From NCBI GenBank assembly GCA_009928665.1, contig SACF01000036.1:1-45214 (forward strand): a stretch of DNA of 45,214 nt, read 5' to 3'. Numbering within the stretch: the stretch's first letter is position 1; every line of letters starts with the position of its first letter. This stretch comes from Alphaproteobacteria bacterium (lineage in GTDB: Bacteria > Bacteroidota > Bacteroidia > Bacteroidales > FEN-979). Below, piece by piece: positions 14,982-22,396 of the stretch. The notes under the pieces were generated by a model. It was not told the DNA's origin, ran no database searches, and saw only the letters and a program-made list of their open reading frames with translations. The position numbers and the translations under genes were made by a program.

Positions 14982-17389
14982 ATTCCCAGGATTAAAGTTC
15001 CCGTCTGAAAAACCGTGAAGGAGACCAGCCAGGCAAGAACGGTGGTGTATAAAATCAGGAACAGCGCCCACTTCCAGCTTCCCGATTCCCGTTTAATGGT
15101 CGCAATGACCGCGATGCAGGGCATGTAGATCAGGATAAAAAGAAGAAAGGATATTCCAACCAGTGGCGTAAAAAGTTTTGTGCCTTCAAAGGGTCCCGAC
15201 TGGTACGTTGCCATGTTGAGTTTGGCGCTCAGGGATTGTTGTTTTTCGGGCGTGTGGAAATGTTCAGCCGAGAACAGGACCCCCAGGCTGCTTACCACGA
15301 CTTCCTTGGCAGCCGCTCCCGTGATCAGGCTTACCCCCATCCTCCAGTCGAATCCCAGCGGGGTGATCACCGGTTCGATCACTTTTCCGATTTTTCCGAT
15401 GTAAGATCGTTCAAGCCGTTGTTCAGGATTCGATTTGCTCCCTTCAGGAAAATATTCAAGCGCCCAGATCAGGATCACGGCGATCAGGATGATTCCTCCC
15501 ATCTTTCGCAGGTACTGCTGTCCGTTTTCCCACATATGCCGGATGATCACCTTCACGGTGGGCATCCGGTAGGGGGGGAGTTCCATCACAAATGGCGCCT
15601 GGCTGCTTTTGAACAAAAGTTTTTTAAAGATCAGGGAGATCAGGATGGCAAAGAGGATACCGGTGAGATATAGGCCGAAGATGACACTGCCCGCGAATTC
15701 GGGGAAAACAGATCCGGCGATCAGGATATAGACCGGCAGCCGGGCGCTGCACGACATGAACGGGTTGATCAGCATGGTCAGCAACCGGTCGTTACGGTCC
15801 TTTATGGTTCGGGTTACCATGATGGCCGGAACGTTGCACCCGAATCCCATAATCAGCGGGATGAACGATTGGCCGTGCAATCCCATCTTGTGCATCAGTT
15901 TATCCATGATAAAGGCTGCCCGTGCCATGTATCCGGTATCCTCCATGAAGGATATAAACAGGAACAGGATAAGAATATTTGGTAGGAAAACAACGACACT
16001 CCCGACGCCGTTTATGATCCCGTCGACCAGCAGATCTTTCAGCGGTCCGTCAGGAAACACGGCGCTTACCGAGGATCCGATCCATGCAACGAGCTGCTCG
16101 ATCCACTCCTGCGGATACTGTCCCAGGGAAAAGGTAGCCTGAAACATGATCCAAAGAAAGAGAAAAAATACCGGGAACCCAAGCCATTTATGGGTCAGTA
16201 GCCGGTCGATCATCTCACTGCGGCTTTTAACAGGGGTCTTCGAAGTTCTGAACCTGACTGTTTCGCGGATCGCCCCGGCAATAAAACCGTACTTGGCATC
16301 AGCTATCAGCGTTGCTGAGTCTTCCTGGTAACCGGCTTCCAACCTGTGGATTTCGCGTTCGACTGTCTGTTTCAACAACGGAGCCGCATCGGGCGATTCG
16401 GGGCCGGGGATGATCCCTTTATCCTTCTCGAGAAGCTTGATGCTCAGATAACGTGTGGATATCTGGCCCGCGAGATCCTCATTCTGCCGGATCACCGATT
16501 GGATCTTTTGAATAGAACGTTCGAGGTCGGCTCCGTAATTGATGTGGACATGCCGCACCACCGGATCCCGGTCTTCAAATACCTCAATCAACCGGTCGAA
16601 CAACGCTTCAATCCCGGTTCCCTTCGAGCTGACGGTTGGGACAACCGGAATACCCAGCAATTTAGAGAGTTCCCGGTAATCGATCCGGTGTCCTTTTTGT
16701 TCGAATTCATCAAACATGTTCAGGGCAATGACCACCCGAAGGTCCATATCGATCAATTGGGTAGTCAGGTAGAGGTTGCGTTCGAGGTTGGAGGCATCAA
16801 CCACATTCACAATGATATCGGGATTGTTGTTGATGAGGTGGTTTCTGACAAACAGTTCTTCGGGTGAGTAAGCCGTAAGCGAGTAAGTTCCGGGCAGATC
16901 GGTAATGTTGAAGGTGTATCCCTTCTGATGGAATCGGGCCTCTTTGGAATCAACGGTCACCCCGCTGAAATTCCCGACCCGTTCATGGGATCCGGAGGCA
17001 TAATTAAAAAGTGTGGTTTTTCCGCAGTTGGGATTGCCAACGAGGGCAATGTCGATCGTACGTCCCCTTTCATCATTTTCGAAAATCCTGGCTTCCGACG
17101 TTTCGATGGTGCCTGCATATGTTCCCTGGAGGTCAGTTTCGCGAAGGGTTCCATCGAATTCATACTCCGGAACGATCTCGATCAGCTTCGATTCACGCTG
17201 CCGCAGGGAAAGATAATACCCCATGATCCGGTACTCAATAGGATCCTGAAGCGGTGCGGCTTTTACGACAGTCACACGCTTCCCTTTCACGAACCCCATC
17301 TCGGTGATCCGTTTTCGGAATGAACCGCGCCCTCTTACTTTTAGAATAATGCCCGATTCGCCCTGATTTAAGTCGTGAAGGGTCGTCAA
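14978..17389 (-). CDS. feoB: FeoA-FeoB fusion ferrous iron transporter
   Basis: This 803-residue protein joins a FeoA SH3-like domain (about 1-76; TEMGFVKGKRVTVV, PIEYRIMGYYLSLR) to full FeoB. The G-protein motifs are GNPNCGKT (118-125), DLPG (164-167) and NMFD (224-227). The membrane domain carries the two gate motifs FGCNVPAIM and PFMSCSARLPVY. It imports Fe(II) across the inner membrane. The start is TTG at 17389: an in-frame TAA lies immediately before it (17390-17392), and the FeoA domain begins within a few residues. The start overlaps a palindrome described separately. It is followed, with overlap, by the small Cys-rich partner. Confidence 0.96.
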   Translation of the reverse strand: MTTLHDLNQGESGIILKVRGRGSFRKRITEMGFVKGKRVTVVKAAPLQDPIEYRIMGYYLSLRQRESKLIEIVPEYEFDGTLRETDLQGTYAGTIETSEARIFENDERGRTIDIALVGNPNCGKTTLFNYASGSHERVGNFSGVTVDSKEARFHQKGYTFNITDLPGTYSLTAYSPEELFVRNHLINNNPDIIVNVVDASNLERNLYLTTQLIDMDLRVVIALNMFDEFEQKGHRIDYRELSKLLGIPVVPTVSSKGTGIEALFDRLIEVFEDRDPVVRHVHINYGADLERSIQKIQSVIRQNEDLAGQISTRYLSIKLLEKDKGIIPGPESPDAAPLLKQTVEREIHRLEAGYQEDSATLIADAKYGFIAGAIRETVRFRTSKTPVKSRSEMIDRLLTHKWLGFPVFFLFLWIMFQATFSLGQYPQEWIEQLVAWIGSSVSAVFPDGPLKDLLVDGIINGVGSVVVFLPNILILFLFISFMEDTGYMARAAFIMDKLMHKMGLHGQSFIPLIMGFGCNVPAIMVTRTIKDRNDRLLTMLINPFMSCSARLPVYILIAGSVFPEFAGSVIFGLYLTGILFAILISLIFKKLLFKSSQAPFVMELPPYRMPTVKVIIRHMWENGQQYLRKMGGIILIAVILIWALEYFPEGSKSNPEQRLERSYIGKIGKVIEPVITPLGFDWRMGVSLITGAAAKEVVVSSLGVLFSAEHFHTPEKQQSLSAKLNMATYQSGPFEGTKLFTPLVGISFLLFILIYMPCIAVIATIKRESGSWKWALFLILYTTVLAWLVSFTVFQTGTLILGI

Positions 17390-17409
17390 TTAATTTAGAT
17401 TAAATTAAT
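17389..17409. promoter_or_regulatory. Palindromic operator candidate at feoAB start (DtxR/MntR-like)
   Basis: Two perfect 9-bp arms, ATTAATTTA and TAAATTAAT, flank GAT. The central 19 bases keep the TTA...TTAG...TAA...TAA skeleton of DtxR/IdeR iron boxes. The palindrome starts 1 base downstream of the minus-strand -7 element and its far end touches the first base of the TTG start codon, so a bound repressor would cover the transcription start. Control by a DtxR-family iron regulator is inferred; AT-richness makes chance similarity possible. Confidence 0.55.
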
Positions 17410-17410
17410 G

Positions 17411-17418
17411 CAAAGATA
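17411..17418 (-). promoter_or_regulatory. -7 promoter element TATCTTTG for feoAB
   Basis: A perfect TAnnTTTG lies 21 bases upstream of the feoAB TTG start, giving a short leader of roughly 15 bases. Confidence 0.65.
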
Positions 17419-17483
17419 CGGAAAAAATCCGGATGATTAGTAAAAATTAACGGTTTGGTCGAAATTCTGTTCGACTGCCCTTC

Positions 17484-17939
17484 TCAGGGAACAATGAAAA
17501 TTTTTCCTTTTTTCACGGTCACGCTGAGTTTCAGCATGGTATTCACCGGCTGATTGTTTTGCAGGGCAGGGCTCCACACGATGTGGGTGTTTAACAGTTT
17601 GAGGATCCGATAACCCATTCCCTGGGTTCCGTCATAGGTATCGAGGGTAGAGGCGACAAACTTTCCCTGACAATCGATGTAGAAATTGTAGTTGTAGTAA
17701 GCGGTCACCTCCCGGTCGTCGGATTGCCGGTCGATGAGTTTGTTGACCAAAGAATCAAGCGACTGAATCTGGTTTTTAATCCTGGCAGGCTGGGTGGGAT
17801 AATTGAAGATGGCAAAGGAGTCGCAGGGCGCTGAAAACACGACAGGTTTGTAGATCTGACCTTCCGATGCCACAGTGGTCAGGAGGATAACGATGACTGT
17901 CGCGATGATGCGGGAAAATAAAAAATATGTTGATTTCAT
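17484..17939 (-). CDS. Secreted orphan TonB C-terminal-like protein
   Basis: This 151-residue protein has a signal peptide (FSRIIATVIVILLTTVAS, probable cleavage near SEGQ). The C-terminal 60 or so residues resemble the TonB C-terminal domain: a strand beginning YIDCQGKFVAST, then a helix (GYRILKLLNTHIVWSPA), then NNQPVNTMLKLSVTVKKGK. TonB proteins normally have an N-terminal membrane anchor and a proline-rich spacer. Both are missing here, so this looks like a free periplasmic domain rather than a complete energy transducer. It lies upstream of feoAB on the same strand, but the feoAB promoter separates them. The assignment rests on pattern similarity only. Confidence 0.65.
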   Translation of the reverse strand: MKSTYFLFSRIIATVIVILLTTVASEGQIYKPVVFSAPCDSFAIFNYPTQPARIKNQIQSLDSLVNKLIDRQSDDREVTAYYNYNFYIDCQGKFVASTLDTYDGTQGMGYRILKLLNTHIVWSPALQNNQPVNTMLKLSVTVKKGKIFIVP

Positions 17940-18041
17940 ACCTCTTTTTTTATGGCATAAATGTATGAAAAAAGTGGTATGAAATGCAAGGGGAGGATTA
18001 TGAAATGCTTCCCGGCCGGAACGATTAACGGCTGAGGGAGG

Positions 18042-18689
18042 TTATGCCAGAGCTGCAGGCTCGAAAACGGGCTTTACATCCAGTTTCTGCAAATAAGAAA
18101 TTGCCTCGGGTCCAAGATTAAAAATCAGATCGAGTGCACTCAGATTCGTCAGAAAACCGTGGGCGGGCTCAAAAACCTGATGGTAATGGGGGATGTTAAA
18201 GGCGGAAGTGATATGTTTTGAGACGGCAGTTTGTCTGCAGTCGGTCACCCCGTCGGGGTGGGTTTCAAATTTCGAAGTGAACGAGATGTCGACCTTTGCG
18301 TTAAGCATTTGGAACAACGACTGAAGCAGGTCGAGGTTCAGGTCGATAAGGTACGGGTGGTTTTTGAAATAGAACGGTTCCAGGTAATCACGATAATAGA
18401 GAAAAAACGGGGAATTGTTGTAGGCCGTTTCGATCGAGCGCCAGTGGATCTGTTTCCAGCCGCGCTGGCCGGAGATGCGGATATCGCGCGTCAGGGTGTG
18501 ATTTCCGTTGACCTTGCTAACCGGAACCGAAAGAACCTGCCGCCCGTTGGGACCGTAAATGACACAATGGTTGCGGCAGGTTTGTTTCTGATACGTTTCG
18601 AAGTATTCCATGACCACCGATCCTGCCTGAAGTACAGCTCCCAGATAACTCACCGGGGGAAGATAGGCGGTCGGGATCAGCAGGGTCAT
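18042..18689 (-). CDS. WbqC family protein
   Basis: This 215-residue cytoplasmic protein matches the WbqC-like family. Characteristic segments are IPTAYLPPVSYLGAVLQA at the N-terminus, GPNGRQVLSVPVSK near residue 48, and GWKQIHWRSIETAYNNSPFF near residue 77. Family members are often found with O-antigen or other glycan biosynthesis genes and may modify nucleotide sugars, but the exact reaction is not settled. No sugar-pathway gene is next to it here. It starts 17 bases after the stop of the thioredoxin gene on the same strand, so the two may be co-transcribed. Confidence 0.87.
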   Translation of the reverse strand: MTLLIPTAYLPPVSYLGAVLQAGSVVMEYFETYQKQTCRNHCVIYGPNGRQVLSVPVSKVNGNHTLTRDIRISGQRGWKQIHWRSIETAYNNSPFFLYYRDYLEPFYFKNHPYLIDLNLDLLQSLFQMLNAKVDISFTSKFETHPDGVTDCRQTAVSKHITSAFNIPHYHQVFEPAHGFLTNLSALDLIFNLGPEAISYLQKLDVKPVFEPAALA

Positions 18690-18706
18690 TGTTACCGGAT
18701 ATTGTC

Positions 18707-19072
18707 TTAATTGGCTTTTTCCTGGAGCAGCACTTCACTGATGGCGCGTTTCAACGCGTCTTTCGGAAGCGCGCCAACCGACATCTGCGGCTGATCTTTC
18801 ATCGGGACAAACAACATCGAGGGAATGCTCCTGATCCCGAAAGCGCCCGCCAGCTCCTGCTCAGCCTCGGTGTCGATCTTATAGATATTCACCTTCCCGG
18901 CATATTCGACGGCAAGCTCGTCGAGGATCGGGGCAACCATTTTGCAGGGGCCACACCAGTCGGCATAAAAATCGATGATACAGGGCAGATTTCCTTCAAA
19001 TTTCCACTCCTGGTTTTTCTCATAATTGAAGACCTTATCGAGAAATGTCTGTTTTGTTAAATGTTCGACCAT
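18707..19072 (-). CDS. trxA: Thioredoxin (cytoplasmic)
   Basis: This 121-residue protein has the thioredoxin fold with the canonical active site WCGPC (Trp39, Cys40-Cys43) in DFYADWCGPCKMVAPIL, and the cis-proline segment IRSIPSMLF. There is no signal peptide. It carries about 10 extra N-terminal residues and a small WKFEGNLP insertion compared with classical thioredoxin. The lipoprotein thioredoxin upstream shares that feature (WVFAGDQP), so the two are recent tandem duplicates adapted to different compartments. It reduces protein disulfides in the cytoplasm. Confidence 0.93.
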   Translation of the reverse strand: MVEHLTKQTFLDKVFNYEKNQEWKFEGNLPCIIDFYADWCGPCKMVAPILDELAVEYAGKVNIYKIDTEAEQELAGAFGIRSIPSMLFVPMKDQPQMSVGALPKDALKRAISEVLLQEKAN

Positions 19073-19125
19073 GATAAATTGAATTAAATATAATTAGATT
19101 AATGAATGTGAATTGATTGAAATTT

Positions 19126-19602
19126 TTACTTACCACCGCCCGGCTTAAGCAGAATCGTGTTGATGGCTTCGATGTAATTGGCTTTTTGCATGGCGCCAAC
19201 TGCCATCTGAGGCTTCCCGTTTTTCGGAACGAACAGGATTGCCGGGATGGAACTTACATTGAACAAGCCTGCCAACTCCCGTTGCTCGTCGGTATTAACC
19301 TTATAAATTCTGATCTTCCCCTTGTATTCTTTCGACAGCTCTTCCATGATCGGGGCAACCATCTTACAGGGACGGCACCAGTCGGCATAAAAGTCGATGA
19401 TAACCGGCTGATCTCCGGCAAAGACCCATTGCTGCGGATTCTTCTTGTAATCCCAGACCAGTTTCTGGAAGGTGGCAGCCGTCAGTTTCACGACCTGACC
19501 ATCCGAATTCTCAGCAACCCCGTTTTCTCCGGCAGGACTACCGGTACAGGACGATACAGTAAAGGATGCTAGTAGCAGGATAATAAATGTGAGTTTTTTC
19601 AT
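19126..19602 (-). CDS. Periplasmic lipoprotein thioredoxin with CRPC active site
   Basis: The start is ATG 19602, giving MKKLTFIILLLASFTVSSC with a lipobox cysteine at residue 19. An upstream ATG at 19626 lies inside the promoter element and is rejected. The mature protein has a thioredoxin fold with active site WCRPC (Cys76-Cys79); the Arg replaces the usual Gly. NVSSIPAILF holds the cis-proline. It is probably membrane-anchored in the periplasm, acting in disulfide exchange or in reducing substrates such as apocytochromes. The product closely parallels the thioredoxin at 18707 (YADWC, VAPI, ELAG, SIP, VGA blocks in the same order). The gap to that gene is 53 bases. Confidence 0.9.
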   Translation of the reverse strand: MKKLTFIILLLASFTVSSCTGSPAGENGVAENSDGQVVKLTAATFQKLVWDYKKNPQQWVFAGDQPVIIDFYADWCRPCKMVAPIMEELSKEYKGKIRIYKVNTDEQRELAGLFNVSSIPAILFVPKNGKPQMAVGAMQKANYIEAINTILLKPGGGK

Positions 19603-19623
19603 AGGATTTGTTTTTTGACGATG

Positions 19624-19631
19624 CAAAATTA
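19624..19631 (-). promoter_or_regulatory. -7 promoter element TAATTTTG for lipoprotein thioredoxin
   Basis: A perfect TAnnTTTG lies 21 bases before the ATG at 19602. It settles the start choice, because the alternative ATG at 19626 overlaps this element. It is divergent to the plus-strand element at 19675. Confidence 0.65.
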
Positions 19632-19674
19632 AAAATAAATTTCATATAAATCGCATAAATATCACTATTTTTTT

Positions 19675-19682
19675 TACTTTTG
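19675..19682 (+). promoter_or_regulatory. -7 promoter element TACTTTTG for zinc-ribbon gene
   Basis: A perfect TAnnTTTG lies 19 bases before the GTG at 19702, after an AT-rich tract. An intact promoter supports expression of the truncated transposase-like gene. Confidence 0.6.
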
Positions 19683-19701
19683 CAACAAATTTATTTTCAA
19701 G

Positions 19702-20154
19702 GTGAAATCAATCTCTTTTAAACAACTTGATATTCAGGATCTTTCTGCATTTTTCGATACGGAGGATTCCTGTCTTCAATTCCTGGCGTCGAAGAAATGG
19801 GAACAGGGTTATGTTTGCCGGAAATGTGGTCATACCAATTATTGTAAGGGGAAGACACCGCATTCGCGGCGGTGTACCCGATGCAAACATGAGGAGTCGG
19901 CGACCGCTCATACCATTTTCCACCGATGTCATATTCCCATAACCGAAGCCTTCCGGATTGTTTATATGGTATGCCATGATCCATCCGTTTCTACCTATGA
20001 ATTGTCAAGGCAAATAGAATTGCGGCAGATGACCTGTTGGAAACTGAAGCATCGTCTGGTCGAATGCATCAGGAACAAGGGTGAGGTCGATTTGATGTAT
20101 GTCGAAACAACTCCTTCCGGAGGCTCACTGAATAATGAACTTACAAACAGATGA
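19702..20154 (+). CDS. Stand-alone IS1595-type transposase zinc-ribbon protein
   Basis: This 150-residue protein (GTG start) has a zinc ribbon with C39-x2-C42 and C58-x2-C61 (GYVCRKCGH ... RRCTRCKHE) and the following helical segment (TIFHRCHIPITEAFRIVYM, STYELSRQIEL, TCWKLKHRLVE). This is the N-terminal part of IS1595/ISXO2 transposases. The DDE nuclease domain is absent: the protein stops just where the first catalytic Asp would appear (KGEVDLMYVETTP compared with the family's EVDETY). No terminal inverted repeats or target duplication are evident. It is either a remnant or a domesticated DNA-binding protein. It converges with and overlaps the C10 protease gene by 30 bases. Confidence 0.75.
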   Translation: MKSISFKQLDIQDLSAFFDTEDSCLQFLASKKWEQGYVCRKCGHTNYCKGKTPHSRRCTRCKHEESATAHTIFHRCHIPITEAFRIVYMVCHDPSVSTYELSRQIELRQMTCWKLKHRLVECIRNKGEVDLMYVETTPSGGSLNNELTNR

Positions 20155-22266
20155 TGTTCCGGTTTCATCAACCGATAACAGGTAAAATCCTTTTGACAGT
20201 TGGCCTAATCCAAGCCTGACACTGTTTTGACCGTTGCGGGTCCGAACCTGTTCCTGAAAAACAGTTGTTCCCTGAAGGTTTCTGATGGTTATCGTTGCCG
20301 AACCCGCCTTTTCACGGAAAAATTCCACCCGGGTGAAGGCAGAGGCCGGATTCGGAATGATCACAGTCTCAGAGTTCTCTTCCTGTCCTGGCATCCCCAG
20401 GGTTGACTTGGGATAGTAAATCTCCCATCCTTTTGCGGTAACGGTACTGTTGGTGAGAAAGATGAGCAGCGCTTTTCCGCTTTCGGCGGTAACAGGATCG
20501 GGCAAAGAAGCGGAATCGCAGGCCCCCGAAAGTGTAGCGAGCAACAAGCCGTTCGACTGATCATAAATTTTCAACAGGTCATACACCGGTTCGGTATCAA
20601 ATCGTCGGAAATAGAGTGTCAGTGGCCCGCCGCTCTTTTTTTCAACCTTCCATTTACACACGGTGTTATTGCGGTAGTTAAATCCGAAGCTACCGTCGGT
20701 GAAATCGACCGTATCGGCCAGGATCGACTGGGTGGCGGTACACCAGACCGGCATTTTACAGGTATAGGTTCCGGTAAATCCATGCCCCATGTTGTCTGCC
20801 CCTGAGGTAAAATGGATGAACATTTTGTTGCTGGTCCCGGTCAGCGGAGCCGGGATTGTATCTCCCGAAAAAGTTCCCAGGACGGGGTACGATGCGTCGG
20901 GTCCGTTGTAAACAGTTAGTTGATCGGCCGGTTCAATACTGATGTGATCCCATGTGAAGGTAATGGATGTCACCGAATCTTCCTCGGTCTGGGGATCGAT
21001 GAGCCACGAGCAGTCGGATGCCGGCAGGTACCGGTGAACCGGTCCGCTGCCGTCGGTCAGGCTTCCCGCCGGGTACGGAAGAATGTGCTGTCCGGCGCAA
21101 TAGGCTGGGAAAGTATTGTTAACGGTATCCGGAAAAGCGTTGATGATCATCTCCTGGGCAAGCTTAAAATTATAGCCGCCTGGTGTCAGGTTGGTAGTAT
21201 AAAAATACCCGTTGTTCTGTCCGCTCCATCCGAAATTGAAATGAAAGAAAGCACTGTCCTGGTAACCGTCGCAAACGAATGCATGGCCATCCACATTGGG
21301 AATTGACCAGCCGGCATAGTACAAGGGCATCCGGCGGTCGAGATGCGCGATCAGCACGCTGTCCCAGTTCAGGTTGGTGCTGTCGCGAAAGAGATATTGC
21401 GTTTCGGGCGAATACCTGAAAAAGGTCCTGAGCGCGTAGGCAGCCTTGTGGTTGTACATGCCCGATCCGTCGGGACCATAATCGAGATCGCAGGAGACCC
21501 CCAAGTGGAATAGCAACTGCGCGATTCCCGGATTTGAAACGGTGGTCGAATTCGTCATATTCGACCAGTCGTAATTTGTACTTCCGAAATCAGCGGAAAT
21601 CGTTCCATAATCCGGATCCTCGTAGGAATAGCTTCCCGTGCCGGTTCCCGGCCACCGGTAATAATACATCAGTTGTCCCATACACACCGGTACACAGCCT
21701 GCGTAAGTATGTCCGCCCGGGCCTGCCGGATCGGCCGGACATTGCCCGTTGTAGGGAGAATTCTGGTTCCAGTTTGAAGTGATGAGAGGAGCAACCGCGC
21801 CGCCTGATGTCTGTTTCAGATTCTTTACAGCCTGTGCATCATAGTGCAGGTATCGATCCCAAAGGCGTCTGATTTCGTTGCGGGGCTGAATGGGGTGAAT
21901 CCGGGCATCCGCAATCTGATCTTCGTATTGTTTCATCCATGCACGGCATTGGGGCGGTGCATCTTCGGTACGGTACCACCCTTCAAAGGAATAGGCCAGC
22001 GCCGGGACTACTGCGTCGATGGCTGATACCACTACGAATCCTGCCGGTTCCAGGTTGAAGATATAGAAAACTTCGCGGTCATTGACCCGGATGGGAATCG
22101 TTTCCACAACTTTTATCGTTGAAAGATCCGTGGCGGTAAACCGATTGATCTTTTCATGGAAAAAATGAATACCGACCTGCCGTGCGACGGTTTCGGTCAC
22201 TTCACCGGCTGTCGCAGCAAGTATCGAAAAAAGAATTACTACGACTACAAGAATGTTTCTTCTCAT
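20125..22266 (-). CDS. C10 (streptopain-like) cysteine protease with CUB-like domains and T9SS sorting signal
   Basis: I choose ATG 22266 (MRRNILVVVVILFSILAATA, a clear signal peptide), giving 713 residues. The longer open frame would run into the neighbouring gene's 3' end. A propeptide-like region (about 21-150) resembles the C10 inhibitory pro-domain (FYIFNLEPAGFVVVSAIDAVVPALAYS). Catalytic Cys191 is in YAGCVPVCMGQLMYYY and His328 in VDGHAFVCDGYQ, followed by HFNFGWSGQNNGYF. Two CUB-like domains follow: one with CSWLIDP, LTVYNGPDAS and MFIHFTSG, and one with CKWKVEK and LKIYDQ. A type A sorting domain ends the protein (VIIPNPASAFTRVEF). It should be secreted by T9SS and activated outside. 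Confidence 0.92.
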   Translation of the reverse strand: MRRNILVVVVILFSILAATAGEVTETVARQVGIHFFHEKINRFTATDLSTIKVVETIPIRVNDREVFYIFNLEPAGFVVVSAIDAVVPALAYSFEGWYRTEDAPPQCRAWMKQYEDQIADARIHPIQPRNEIRRLWDRYLHYDAQAVKNLKQTSGGAVAPLITSNWNQNSPYNGQCPADPAGPGGHTYAGCVPVCMGQLMYYYRWPGTGTGSYSYEDPDYGTISADFGSTNYDWSNMTNSTTVSNPGIAQLLFHLGVSCDLDYGPDGSGMYNHKAAYALRTFFRYSPETQYLFRDSTNLNWDSVLIAHLDRRMPLYYAGWSIPNVDGHAFVCDGYQDSAFFHFNFGWSGQNNGYFYTTNLTPGGYNFKLAQEMIINAFPDTVNNTFPAYCAGQHILPYPAGSLTDGSGPVHRYLPASDCSWLIDPQTEEDSVTSITFTWDHISIEPADQLTVYNGPDASYPVLGTFSGDTIPAPLTGTSNKMFIHFTSGADNMGHGFTGTYTCKMPVWCTATQSILADTVDFTDGSFGFNYRNNTVCKWKVEKKSGGPLTLYFRRFDTEPVYDLLKIYDQSNGLLLATLSGACDSASLPDPVTAESGKALLIFLTNSTVTAKGWEIYYPKSTLGMPGQEENSETVIIPNPASAFTRVEFFREKAGSATITIRNLQGTTVFQEQVRTRNGQNSVRLGLGQLSKGFYLLSVDETGTSSVCKFIIQ

Positions 22267-22324
22267 AAACAATATGTTAAAGATGATTCCCGAAAGTTTA
22301 GTTTCAAACTCCTTACCCGGTTTT

Positions 22325-22332
22325 GAAAGATA
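22325..22332 (-). promoter_or_regulatory. Weak -7 candidate TATCTTTC for the C10 gene
   Basis: One mismatch from TAnnTTTG, 59 bases upstream of ATG 22266, in the 130-bp gap between the tandem C10 genes. It would allow separate expression; read-through from the upstream C10 gene is equally possible. Confidence 0.3.
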
Positions 22333-22396
22333 AGAACCCGGTCCAATCTGACCGGTAGCGCTATAGTTGAAAGCCTTTAAGCAATCCGGCGGCCGG

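Noticed and set aside
14982..15071. 30-codon N-terminal extension of the Feo-associated small protein
   Set aside because: It lies entirely within feoB in another frame; the ATG overlapping the feoB stop gives the expected family start and membrane helix.
19073..19125. AT-rich partial dyad before the cytoplasmic thioredoxin resembling the feoAB palindrome
   Set aside because: The arms pair at only a few positions; it looks like ordinary AT-rich intergenic sequence.
22380..22396. CCGGC/GCCGG hairpin as a terminator between the C10 genes
   Set aside because: The stem is five bases with a one-base loop and there is no following T-run.
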